From NCBI GenBank assembly GCA_938015805.1, contig CALLXF010000031.1:1-37560 (forward strand): 37,560 nt of DNA, in the 5' to 3' direction. The notes below the pieces were generated by a model. That model searched no databases. It was not told the DNA's origin and saw only the letters and a program-made list of their open reading frames with translations. The position numbers and the translations under genes are program-made. How positions within the stretch are numbered: the stretch's first letter is position 1; each line of letters begins with the position of its first letter. This document shows positions 27,252 through 34,885 of this stretch, piece after piece. The DNA is from an uncultured Saprospiraceae bacterium (GTDB lineage Bacteria > Bacteroidota > Bacteroidia > Chitinophagales > Saprospiraceae).

Positions 27252-27722
27252 TTACACTACTTTGTCAGCACAGGACGAACTAGCAAACGCATCTGGTTTT
27301 GCTTTAAATACAAAACCCATCCCTAGAATATACCCCATCGCCTCTTTTAAAGCAGTGTTACTTTTAAAAACAGGATCCGTGTTTATATCTGCATGAACCT
27401 CTAATGCTACGTCATATAGATCTAACAAGTCACAGAGCGAATATGCCACTTCTATCGATTTAGCGACCTCAGAAATCATTCTCTCTTTTAAAGAAATCCT
27501 ATTCTCTGCCTTAGAATTAGAAATGTACATAAAGCCACCTTTCTTTTCTCGTAGAAAAACGATAACGGTGGCGTACTCTATAAAATCTCCCCTAACCTGA
27601 GAATCTGTCCCGATACATACTTTTAATTTATTTCCTTTTTCGTATTCTGCTATGATTGTTCTTTCTACTTTTTCTAGGATAGGAAGTTCAATACGATTTC
27701 CATTAAGAGTTCGCCATTTCAT
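27252..27722 (-). CDS. YkuK-type ribonuclease H-like protein (DUF458)
   Basis: The 156-residue cytoplasmic protein has the DUF458/YkuK pattern: CIGTDSQVRGDFIEYATVIVF near 42-62 with the acidic residue of an RNase H-like first strand, KAENRISLKERMISEV near 75-90, and VHADINTDPVFKSN near 114-127 with a second acidic cluster. The C-terminal GMGFVFKAKPDAFASSSCADK is also typical. The family has an RNase H fold, but its biochemical role is not settled. It is transcribed in the same direction as the M16 pair with about 100 bases between; a functional link is not evident. Confidence 0.82.
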   Translation of the reverse strand: MKWRTLNGNRIELPILEKVERTIIAEYEKGNKLKVCIGTDSQVRGDFIEYATVIVFLREKKGGFMYISNSKAENRISLKERMISEVAKSIEVAYSLCDLLDLYDVALEVHADINTDPVFKSNTALKEAMGYILGMGFVFKAKPDAFASSSCADKVV

Positions 27723-27904
27723 AAGTTCTCAGTTATAAAAAATTATAAGATAAGGGATATGTTATAATGTTGCAATGATAAAAACGAACATTCTTAATTA
27801 CAGATCCGAATAAAATCTTAATAAATTTTAGAATTCTCTGCAACGTTTTTAAGGTTTAATGAATCATAGTAATACCACCATTTCCTAACTATAAACTATC
27901 CATT

Positions 27905-28285
27905 ATGAAAACATGGCTGATCACATTAAGTTTATTTTTCTCTTTATTTAGCAACAATCAACTGACAGCACAGCTTTACGATCAAGTGATGCCAGATAAA
28001 AAAGAAGCCTCTCATATAAGTACATCAGATGAAGATCAATATAGAGGTCTAAAAAACAATACACCCAAACGGTCTATCATAAGCGTCTACCCTAACCCTG
28101 CCAGGCACAACCTTTACATCGAAGGTCAATACGCATTTTACAACTTGTTTAACAACTCAGGTAAAAAAATATTATCAGATAATAAAGCTCGTCTCGATAT
28201 ATCACATTTAAGACCAGGTATGTATGTAATGACTATACATTCTAGGGACGGACATTATCAATCAAAAAGGATAATGATTAGATAA
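27905..28285 (+). CDS. Mini T9SS cargo: short secreted protein that is almost only a sorting domain
   Basis: The 126-residue protein has a signal peptide at 1-22 (ending LTAQ), a polar, charged spacer of about 35 residues (DKKEASHISTSDEDQYRG), and then a T9SS type A sorting domain from about 58 to the end (ISVYPNPARHNLYIEG ... YNLFNNSGKKILS ... LRPGMYVMTI ... SKRIMIR). Normally this domain is the tail of a much larger passenger, so the passenger here is only about 35 residues. There is no sign of a frameshift: the upstream 180 bases are non-coding and the gene has its own signal peptide. The role is unknown. Confidence 0.8.
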   Translation: MKTWLITLSLFFSLFSNNQLTAQLYDQVMPDKKEASHISTSDEDQYRGLKNNTPKRSIISVYPNPARHNLYIEGQYAFYNLFNNSGKKILSDNKARLDISHLRPGMYVMTIHSRDGHYQSKRIMIR

Positions 28286-28298
28286 ACTTTAGTATAAA

Positions 28299-28910
28299 CT
28301 ACAGCGGGAGATCTAGAGCTAAAGCTTTACAAAGTTCTATGAACTCTTGCTCTGTGGTAAAACGATTTGATTTCATCTCATATCTTTTCCCTCGATATCT
28401 GCTCTCATGCATTTCGCCTAGTAACCATACAACATCCTCAAGTGTACAATTTCCTTTTTTGTAAGCATTATATAAATATGGAAGTAGTTTTGACTGACTG
28501 TCGTAATCATGATAATGACCTATAATAATAGGAAATGCATTTATAGCCTGTGGATGATACACTTCTATATTATCAGGATAATCGTAAAGCTCTAAGTATG
28601 TTTTTATAGACTTGAAAATTTTACTATTCTCAATATGTAAGCTGTCTTCTAAAGCATATAGTTCTTGGGATTCTCTACCATACTTTAGCAAAGCATCTGA
28701 CCACTGTCCTTGTCTAAGGTTCTGATCATTATTCCAAAGCATGTATAAAAAATCACTTTTATCTTGATCTGTTTTTAAAGAATAGACCTCCGAAAATACA
28801 TCTTCACTAAGTGACTGATGTTTTAAATCTTTATCAGCCTTACAAGAATAATTCATTAAAGAACAGCTAAAAAAGAACAGTAGAATCATTAATACCTTAT
28901 CGTAATACAT
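28299..28910 (-). CDS. Small lipoprotein of unknown function
   Basis: The 203-residue protein has a lipoprotein signal with lipobox LMNYSC, so the mature protein begins near Cys23. The body contains LWNNDQNLRQGQW near 58-70 and a region around AINAFPIIIGHYHDYDSQSK followed by LLPYLYNAYKKGNC, which distantly recalls DUF6624-type proteins (a DQ..R motif, a W or H-rich centre and LLP...AxxxGE), but I am not sure. It is convergent with the mini T9SS gene, 13 bases apart. A palindromic candidate operator lies just upstream. Confidence 0.55.
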   Translation of the reverse strand: MYYDKVLMILLFFFSCSLMNYSCKADKDLKHQSLSEDVFSEVYSLKTDQDKSDFLYMLWNNDQNLRQGQWSDALLKYGRESQELYALEDSLHIENSKIFKSIKTYLELYDYPDNIEVYHPQAINAFPIIIGHYHDYDSQSKLLPYLYNAYKKGNCTLEDVVWLLGEMHESRYRGKRYEMKSNRFTTEQEFIELCKALALDLPL

Positions 28911-28923
28911 CTTAATTACAATG

Positions 28924-28937
28924 TTAGTCTAGACTAA
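28924..28937. promoter_or_regulatory. 14-base perfect palindrome (candidate operator) upstream of the lipoprotein gene
   Basis: TTAGTCTAGACTAA is its own reverse complement. It lies 14 bases upstream of the ATG at 28910 and just downstream of a TAnnTTTG-like box, a position where a repressor would block transcription. No regulator gene is adjacent, so its reader is unknown. Confidence 0.4.
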
Positions 28938-28943
28938 ATTTCG

Positions 28944-28951
28944 CAAAAATA
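28944..28951 (-). promoter_or_regulatory. Candidate Bacteroidota -7 box for the lipoprotein gene
   Basis: On the minus strand the site reads TATTTTTG, fitting TAnnTTTG, 34 bases upstream of the start codon. No good -33 element was found at the normal spacing. Confidence 0.35.
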
Positions 28952-28984
28952 AGCCCCACTTTTTATTAATGACTTGTTAAATTC

Positions 28985-29039
28985 AAAAGTGCATCGAATC
29001 CATTCTTAACTTTTAAAGAAGGAATTCGATGCCACTTTT
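28985..29039 (-). terminator. Long hairpin after the haloperoxidase-like gene
   Basis: Arms AAAAGTGCATCGAAT and ATTCGATGCCACTTTT pair over 15 bases with a single bulge, around a roughly 24-base loop. The hairpin starts 27 bases past the stop at 29066 and ends in a short T run on the minus strand. It is probably an intrinsic terminator or 3' stabilising hairpin. Confidence 0.55.
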
Positions 29040-29065
29040 ATTCAAAATAAAAACCTACTTAAATT

Positions 29066-30541
29066 TTATTCACCGTCTTGTAACTGACCTATATGATGAA
29101 GAAAAAATTGATACGCATTTTGGGCAACCGCTCTGCCTAATTCTAATCCGGCTTGATTATCAGCCTGGATATGATATCCTCCTAAAACTCTAGACTGCCC
29201 CGCCATTTCTGCTGCTTTTGTAAAAGTCGGGAAATGCAATGTTACTTTTTCTCCTAAGTGATTAGGCTCTGTTAGATAACCTGCTTGCAATTCTACTGAT
29301 GCTCCAAAGGTATCAGAACCTTTGTATAAGCGGAGTGCCTCTGCACATGCACCGCTTATACAACTGTGTCCTGACACGTAACTCGGAAATGGTGGGCATA
29401 AAAACGCTAAGGGCGAATAGGGTTTCCATTGGTCTCCTGTGATCTCTCCCCATCCATTAACAGGATCGATCCAACCATATATTTTTTTGTCTTTGTAATA
29501 TTCACGCACTAGAGCTGTTGGTCTAGCAAAATCATAGTACATTTTAGATTCCCATGCTGCAATAAATGCATCCATCGCAGTTATCTGATTTAAGAAATAC
29601 ATCTTAACGTCCTGATCTAAAGTGTGCTGATCTCGTGCAGATATTTCTTGTGCAAAAAGTAACCAGTGTCCAGCTTGCTGAACGGACTTTGGACCATCTC
29701 TCATAAATTCTACTAAAGCCTTTTCCTCATCTGTTAATGTGCCATGGATATCCACTACTTCTTTTACCTCTTTTGCAAGCTGTTCTGATCCGAGTGCAGG
29801 TGGAGGACCAGGCCTAAACTGATCTGCAGTTTCCATAGTAATCGGTGTTACATTAGGCCAGAAGGGAGTCAAGCATTTAGGCTCGTATTTATTTCCGTTC
29901 TCATCCTCAAATAACTTAGGCTGCCATTTTTCTAAATCTGTATTTACTTCTATAGAATTTACTGGCTTATAATTAGTATAGTCATAATAGGCTTTTCCAT
30001 TAGATCCTTCTACTGTTCCATACTGGTTAGAACCATCATTTTTACGTGCTTCTATTACTGCTTTTGCAGCTAGATTTCCTATTCCTTGTGGTGTAGACGG
30101 ATCGAGTGACTCGTCATCCGGATCATAACCTAAAGCAATCATTTTTGCTTTAAACATCGGAATATCGGTGTAATAATATTCACTCATAGTTCTATACGCC
30201 GCGTAGCTTATTGCCTTTTCTTTATTTGCTAATGTGTGCTCAGCGATTGGTCGTCTGTTTATTCCTTCTAGATAAACAGGAATACTCATCTTATCATATC
30301 GTGTCCACGCATCAAAAATTCCTGTAAAGATCAAGCCTAAATATCTAGATGTTATCGTAGGTCTCGGTTTAAAGGTTTCTGTATCATTTGCTGTAGCTTG
30401 TAATGCTACATTTCCCCATACATAAGCGATATTTTCATTTTTAGTCGCTTTACTATGTGACATTTTTGTCTGACAATATCCGGTTGTCGTAATGGTGAAT
30501 AAAGCAAAAAATAAAAGGACAATGTTTTTTAAATCTTTCAT
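29066..30541 (-). CDS. Secreted vanadium-dependent haloperoxidase/PAP2-type enzyme
   Basis: The start at 30541 gives a signal peptide (MKDLKNIVLLFFALF ... GYCQ); an ATG at 30583 would add 14 residues. The three-part vanadate/phosphate pocket of the vanadium haloperoxidase and PAP2 superfamily is intact: K-X6-RP (KMYYDFARP near 335-345), a PSGH equivalent (PSYVSGHSCISGA, with the acid-base His near 392), and SR-X5-H-X3-D (SRVLGGYHIQAD near 448-460). At 491 residues it fits the bacterial vanadium chloroperoxidase-like group rather than small PAP2 phosphatases. The reaction would be hydrogen-peroxide-dependent halide oxidation, or else phosphatase activity; the sequence cannot decide. It is exported by Sec, with no T9SS tail. 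It is divergent from the LytTR regulator. Confidence 0.85.
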   Translation of the reverse strand: MKDLKNIVLLFFALFTITTTGYCQTKMSHSKATKNENIAYVWGNVALQATANDTETFKPRPTITSRYLGLIFTGIFDAWTRYDKMSIPVYLEGINRRPIAEHTLANKEKAISYAAYRTMSEYYYTDIPMFKAKMIALGYDPDDESLDPSTPQGIGNLAAKAVIEARKNDGSNQYGTVEGSNGKAYYDYTNYKPVNSIEVNTDLEKWQPKLFEDENGNKYEPKCLTPFWPNVTPITMETADQFRPGPPPALGSEQLAKEVKEVVDIHGTLTDEEKALVEFMRDGPKSVQQAGHWLLFAQEISARDQHTLDQDVKMYFLNQITAMDAFIAAWESKMYYDFARPTALVREYYKDKKIYGWIDPVNGWGEITGDQWKPYSPLAFLCPPFPSYVSGHSCISGACAEALRLYKGSDTFGASVELQAGYLTEPNHLGEKVTLHFPTFTKAAEMAGQSRVLGGYHIQADNQAGLELGRAVAQNAYQFFLHHIGQLQDGE

Positions 30542-30593
30542 TATTAATTTGAGTCTTTGGTTGTGTAAATTTTCTATTATCACATCTTCTTTA

Positions 30594-30626
30594 GATAACT
30601 CGTCTGATATCTATCGAGGATAACTC
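30594..30626. promoter_or_regulatory. Direct octamer repeats between haloperoxidase and LytTR genes
   Basis: GATAACTC occurs at 30594-30601 and 30619-30626, 25 bases start to start; the second copy touches the minus-strand TAnnTTTG-like box. LytTR proteins bind pairs of short direct repeats about two helical turns apart, so this is a possible regulator site. The match to the known LytTR consensus is only partial. Confidence 0.35.
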
Positions 30627-30633
30627 AAATGTA
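30626..30633 (-). promoter_or_regulatory. Candidate -7 box for the haloperoxidase-like gene
   Basis: The minus strand reads TACATTTG, fitting TAnnTTTG, 85 bases upstream of the ATG at 30541. A -33 element is not clear. Confidence 0.35.
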
Positions 30634-30699
30634 TATCTACCTACGGATGTATAATCCATCATTATGCGAACTACCCTATTTACTATGTGAATCAAGTAC

Positions 30700-30707
30700 T
30701 ATATTTG
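30700..30707 (+). promoter_or_regulatory. Candidate -7 box for the LytTR regulator gene
   Basis: TATATTTG fits TAnnTTTG, 25 bases before the GTG start at 30732. TTTAC at 30679-30683 sits at about the right distance to be a weak -33 element. Confidence 0.45.
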
Positions 30708-30731
30708 ATAAAATAAAATCTCAGAATTTTA

Positions 30732-31433
30732 GTGAAATGTATAATCATAGATGATGACCCACTTATTACAGATTTAGTGTTACACTATGCAGATAAGTGT
30801 GAGCTTATTAGTTCATGTCTAGCCTGTAATAATGCGGTCGATGGATTAAAACTATTAAGTAACGGAGCATTTGATCTTTTGTTCCTGGATTATAATATGC
30901 CAGATTTAAATGGTAAAGCGATACTAGAACTTAAACAAGATGGCAGTGCGGTAGTTATGATTACTTCTGATAAAGAGTTTGCAGTAGAGACTTATCAGTT
31001 TGACGATGTAAAAGATTACTTGCTTAAGCCGCTAAATTATGATGACTTTGAGAGTGCATTGATACGCCTTTCGGCGAATGATAAAGTATCTATTAACAAA
31101 GAACATTCTAACCCTACTGGTAAAAATAAAATTATAATAAAAGATGGGAATAACTGGATCCCAGTGGACATCGATAGCATCAGATATATAAAATCTGAGT
31201 CAAATTATTGTCATCTAATAACCGAATCCGGCAACATTATGACCCTATCTAATCTATCTAATCTCATAGAAAAACTACCTGATTATTTTATTCGCTCTCA
31301 CAGATCTTATGTAATCAACACTCATTTTATAGAACGTTTAAATCTAGAAAATATTTATATAGGAAGTAAGATGATCCCTATAAGTGCAAAATACAAAAGT
31401 GATATTAAAGCATACATCCAGAAAAATAGTTAA
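30732..31433 (+). CDS. LytTR family response regulator
   Basis: The 233-residue cytoplasmic regulator has a receiver domain at about 1-115, with acidic pocket IIIDDDP at the start, phosphoacceptor Asp53 in LLFLDYNMPDL, a conserved Thr/Ser near 78 (VMITSD) and Lys near 98 (YLLKPL). A LytTR DNA-binding domain follows at about 132-233 (IRYIKSESNYCHL, FIRSHRSYVIN). The start codon is GTG; the nearby ATG at 30737 is out of frame. It is convergent with the hybrid kinase gene and overlaps its 3' end by 4 bases, making that kinase the obvious candidate partner, although it is not on the same transcript. The divergent haloperoxidase gene may be a target. Confidence 0.93.
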   Translation: MKCIIIDDDPLITDLVLHYADKCELISSCLACNNAVDGLKLLSNGAFDLLFLDYNMPDLNGKAILELKQDGSAVVMITSDKEFAVETYQFDDVKDYLLKPLNYDDFESALIRLSANDKVSINKEHSNPTGKNKIIIKDGNNWIPVDIDSIRYIKSESNYCHLITESGNIMTLSNLSNLIEKLPDYFIRSHRSYVINTHFIERLNLENIYIGSKMIPISAKYKSDIKAYIQKNS

Positions 31434-34054
31434 TCCGAGGCATTAATTATTTCCAGATAATTATTCATGATAAATTTAAAATCATCTGCTATGTGGACTA
31501 CAGATCGATCTTGGTTTTCTAAATCATCACGTCGATTTACTAACCAATCGTAAAAAGCTGTTAATTCTAGTCTCTTGAGGGTCGTTATCATTTTATGTAA
31601 TACTTGATCAAAAAGTGACAAGTCTCTTTCCAGTATGGCTTTGCATAATGTATCTCTCATCGACTTCCATTCCTGAGCCATTATCCTCAAAGCTTTTTCA
31701 TATTTAGCTCGATCATAATCGTAGTCTTTTTTAATGCTTTCTACAGAAGAATATCCAAAAAAAGTAGTTACTATTCCTCGATTTATTTGATTAATAAAAT
31801 CTGTATTACTAAATGGCTTTTGAATAAAATGACTTTCTGGAAAATGAGATTTAATATCTACTCGATTAGGATCTAAGGCACTGACTAAGACCAACGTACC
31901 TTTATCGGTTAAAGCCTCCATTATTTTATTTTTATAGTCGGCTGCCGTTGTTCCAGACAATCTAAAGTCCGTGATGATAAGATCAAAATAAGCCGTCTTT
32001 AAAACAGCTTTTTCTAAATCTGAGATATAAATGATTTCAGATCTTGCAGACTCAAAGATATGTTGATACAAGTTTAAAATTTGCTGATCGTCTTCTATGA
32101 CTAACACTCTACTACCCAGAAGATTTAAACTTTCTGCCTCATGATTATCCACTTTTAAGTTTTCTCTTATTGAGGTAACTAACTCAAAACTAAAGGAAGA
32201 TCCTTTATCTTTTTGCGACGTAACCATTAATGATGATTGTAGATAATTTAGCAACTGATTCACTATAGTTAATCCGAGACCATGACTAGAGTTCATAGAT
32301 GGTAATCCTTTATTAGTAAAGTACCTTTCTTTTATTTTCAGTAATTGATCAGCTGTCATACCTAGACCATTATCTTTAACTTCAACCTTTACCCTCGTCT
32401 GATCGTTTTTGATTTCGGTAACTTCTGTAGTAATCGATATTTTACCACCCTTATCAGTAAATTTTATAGCATTACTTATTAGATTAGAAAGAATCTGACT
32501 TAGTCTTAGACGCTCTATTTTTTGCTGAAACTTGGATAACTTTAAATCGTTAACAACTTCTATAGATATTCCTTTTTCTACTGCTGAATACTTGTGTCCC
32601 ATCACGACCTCATTTATTATAGCAGGGATGTAGTCCCAGTCATAGACAAATTTTAAATCACCTTTTATGATACTCTGAAAATCTAAAATATTGTTAACAA
32701 GACCTTGCAAGTTTGAGGTATTGAACTTGAGGCTATTGATTATATCGAGCTGATTTGAATTAGGATTATTATTCTCTAGCATCGATCCTAATCCCATTAT
32801 TGACTGTAATGGATTGCGGATTTCATGACTTATGTTTTCTATAAATTCTGTTTTATCTGACTCTGCTTTCTCTGCTTTTAGTCTTGCAGTCTCTAAAGAT
32901 GATATTTGGTCGTTTACGATGTCAGACATTTTTACTAGACTTCTCGATAAGTCTCCGATTTCGTCATCTCTATGTATTGGAAGGTCTTTTACTTTGTGCC
33001 GAGTAGGGAAATCAGATAATTTTTTAGTAATCTGAGATAACCTTTGAGATTGCTTTTTTATTACAAAAAATGATAGCAACATACAGATAATACCGATGAT
33101 CAAGACAATGAGTAAAGTATCTCTCCTCCATTTATAATACGAACCTAATACCTTACTTTTATCTGCAACTACTAGAAAATCCAGATCATAATTTACACTA
33201 GGAAGTGATATAGTGTTATAAGAAATAAGTTCGTCTTCATTACCCGTTATTAAGGTTTTTTCCATCTTAGCTCTCTGTAAATCAGTCACCTGAGGACTAA
33301 TATCTAGATCGCTTTTCAAATCAAATATAAAAGTACTATCAGCATACTCATGCATGATATAGTAGCCATCTTTATTGATTAGTCGCAATGCATACTCTAC
33401 ATCCACAGCTTTTTTTAATGTCGCAAACAGTTTTGAGAGATTTGTATTTATAACTATTACCCCTTGCAATACGCCGTCGGACCAAATCGATTTTGCTACT
33501 CTTAAAGTAGGAATATGAGGAACACTGATTTTTCCAAAATCCCGATTTAAATCTATCTGAGAAAAGTAAGTCTCATCTTCTGACAACAGTAGCGTCTCAG
33601 TAAAATACAATCTATCGGCCTTATTTTGCAAGCTGTCTTTTGATATGATAGATCCATCATCGCCTTTACGATCTACCCTAACTTTCTCCATTCCGTATTC
33701 TACTGCTGATATAAAACGTATCTGCGAAAAATCAGGTTTTGATCGGATCAATGCGAGATATTCTGCGGATAATAAATCGTAATGTAGTGCACTCGGTTCC
33801 TCTATATAAAGCAATAAATTAGGATTTTTAGACATAAATAAAATATGCGAATGCAAATCATCTAGATATTCGTCAATTTTGATCTTTACGATCTCTCCGC
33901 GATGAACGATGTTAGATTCTGCAGATTCAAGAATATTTTGAGAACTATATCTTAATAATAGGAAGCCGACCAAGCCTAATCCTAATAAAAATATTAGAAA
34001 ATAAATAAAGGCTGTTTTAAAAGCAAATGATCGTATATCTATAAATTTCCCCAA
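31430..34054 (-). CDS. Hybrid sensor histidine kinase with receiver and Hpt-like domains
   Basis: The 874-residue membrane kinase has TM1 at about 14-33, a large extracytoplasmic sensor (about 34-310, probably dCache-like, with RVDRKGDDGS and LRLINKDGYYI strands) and TM2 at about 311-331. HAMP follows at about 332-385, then HisKA with phosphoacceptor His410 (NISHEIRNPLQS), and HATPase_c at about 510-625 (SNAIKFTDKGG, VKDNGLGM, SHGLGLTIV). A receiver domain at about 640-765 has phosphoacceptor Asp696 (LIITDFRLSG) and FIQKPF; a C-terminal Hpt-like helical domain has His820 (VLHKMITTLKRL). This supports an internal His-Asp-His phosphorelay ending on a separate receiver, perhaps the convergent LytTR protein. 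The ligand is unknown. Confidence 0.92.
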   Translation of the reverse strand: MGKFIDIRSFAFKTAFIYFLIFLLGLGLVGFLLLRYSSQNILESAESNIVHRGEIVKIKIDEYLDDLHSHILFMSKNPNLLLYIEEPSALHYDLLSAEYLALIRSKPDFSQIRFISAVEYGMEKVRVDRKGDDGSIISKDSLQNKADRLYFTETLLLSEDETYFSQIDLNRDFGKISVPHIPTLRVAKSIWSDGVLQGVIVINTNLSKLFATLKKAVDVEYALRLINKDGYYIMHEYADSTFIFDLKSDLDISPQVTDLQRAKMEKTLITGNEDELISYNTISLPSVNYDLDFLVVADKSKVLGSYYKWRRDTLLIVLIIGIICMLLSFFVIKKQSQRLSQITKKLSDFPTRHKVKDLPIHRDDEIGDLSRSLVKMSDIVNDQISSLETARLKAEKAESDKTEFIENISHEIRNPLQSIMGLGSMLENNNPNSNQLDIINSLKFNTSNLQGLVNNILDFQSIIKGDLKFVYDWDYIPAIINEVVMGHKYSAVEKGISIEVVNDLKLSKFQQKIERLRLSQILSNLISNAIKFTDKGGKISITTEVTEIKNDQTRVKVEVKDNGLGMTADQLLKIKERYFTNKGLPSMNSSHGLGLTIVNQLLNYLQSSLMVTSQKDKGSSFSFELVTSIRENLKVDNHEAESLNLLGSRVLVIEDDQQILNLYQHIFESARSEIIYISDLEKAVLKTAYFDLIITDFRLSGTTAADYKNKIMEALTDKGTLVLVSALDPNRVDIKSHFPESHFIQKPFSNTDFINQINRGIVTTFFGYSSVESIKKDYDYDRAKYEKALRIMAQEWKSMRDTLCKAILERDLSLFDQVLHKMITTLKRLELTAFYDWLVNRRDDLENQDRSVVHIADDFKFIMNNYLEIINASD

Positions 34055-34090
34055 TCGGTTTAAACTATATCCTTATAATCTGACCTCGCC

Positions 34091-34098
34091 CAAAATTA
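34091..34098 (-). promoter_or_regulatory. Candidate -7 box for the hybrid kinase gene
   Basis: The minus strand reads TAATTTTG, fitting TAnnTTTG, 37 bases upstream of the ATG at 34054. No TTTG was found at the usual -33 distance. Confidence 0.4.
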
Positions 34099-34128
34099 AT
34101 GATTTATATTTTGTGGTTGTCACTCAAT

Positions 34129-34160
34129 AAACCTAGACTTCGTAGCGGCGTCTCAGGTTT
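34129..34160. promoter_or_regulatory. Inverted repeat between kinase and sigma factor genes
   Basis: AAACCTAGAC (34129-34138) pairs with GTCTCAGGTTT (34150-34160) with one bulged base, giving a 10-pair stem with an 11-base loop. There is no T run, so it is not a typical terminator. It lies 75 bases upstream of the kinase start and 165 upstream of the sigma factor; an operator or leader structure is possible. Confidence 0.4.
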
Positions 34161-34324
34161 AAATCGCTTTCTATAATGAACTTATACCCTAAAATATACT
34201 TAAACCTTAAAGTAGATACAATACACTATCAGGGCAATATTAATTTTATAAAAATTATCGTTCTACACCCAACCATCAAAAACTAACATTCGTAATAAAA
34301 CTATAAAGAAGGTTCTTTTTTTTA

Positions 34325-34885
34325 ATGAAGATAGACATAACCCTTTTAAACAAATGCATTTCTGGAGATGATAGAGCGATCGCTTTATTATATAAAGAAT
34401 GCTTTGCTGTTATGAAATCCATCGCAGTAAGATATCAGTACAACGAATCCGAAGTAAATGAGGCCATCAATACGGGTTTTTTAAAAGTAATCAACGGGCT
34501 CTCTAAATACGATCCTAAATTATCATTTACCTCATGGTTAAAAACGATCGCCATCAATAGTAACATAGATTTATACAGAAAAAAGAAAACCTATCTAAGT
34601 AAAACAATTACAGTAGAGGATTGTACCATTTACGAAAAGCATGATACTCCCATTTATAGTCATAATGAATTTAACACGGAGCAATTACTATCATTAGTAA
34701 ACAAATTACCACCAGTATCTAAAAATGTATTTAATCTATTTGCAATAGATGGATATAGCCATAGAGAGATAGGAGAATTATTAAATATCTCTGTCGGCAC
34801 CTCTAAATGGCATTTATCCAATGCTCGTACAAAATTAAAGGCAGACTTATCGTCCATTACCAAAGCCAAAAAAATTGCTATATGA
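34325..34885 (+). CDS. ECF-type RNA polymerase sigma factor
   Basis: The 186-residue sigma-70 family protein contains only regions 2 and 4. Region 2 lies at about 10-82 (ALLYKECFAVMKSIAVRYQ, EVNEAINTGFLKVINGL, FTSWLKTIAINSNIDLYRKKK), which binds core polymerase and the -10 element. Region 4 lies at about 118-172 (LPPVSKNVFNLFAIDGYSHREI, a helix-turn-helix around GELLNISVGTSKWHLSNAR), which reads the -35 element. Its stop overlaps the next start as ATGA, so the two proteins are translated in coupled fashion, as is usual for a sigma factor and its antagonist. The 270-base upstream region holds a hairpin but no obvious -7 box. Confidence 0.93.
   Translation: MKIDITLLNKCISGDDRAIALLYKECFAVMKSIAVRYQYNESEVNEAINTGFLKVINGLSKYDPKLSFTSWLKTIAINSNIDLYRKKKTYLSKTITVEDCTIYEKHDTPIYSHNEFNTEQLLSLVNKLPPVSKNVFNLFAIDGYSHREIGELLNISVGTSKWHLSNARTKLKADLSSITKAKKIAI

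Noticed and set aside
34807-34881. Extended start for the barrel protein, adding 25 residues
   Set aside because: The extension lies wholly inside the sigma factor gene in another frame; the ATG at 34882 makes the normal ATGA overlap and gives a sensible cytoplasmic N-terminus.
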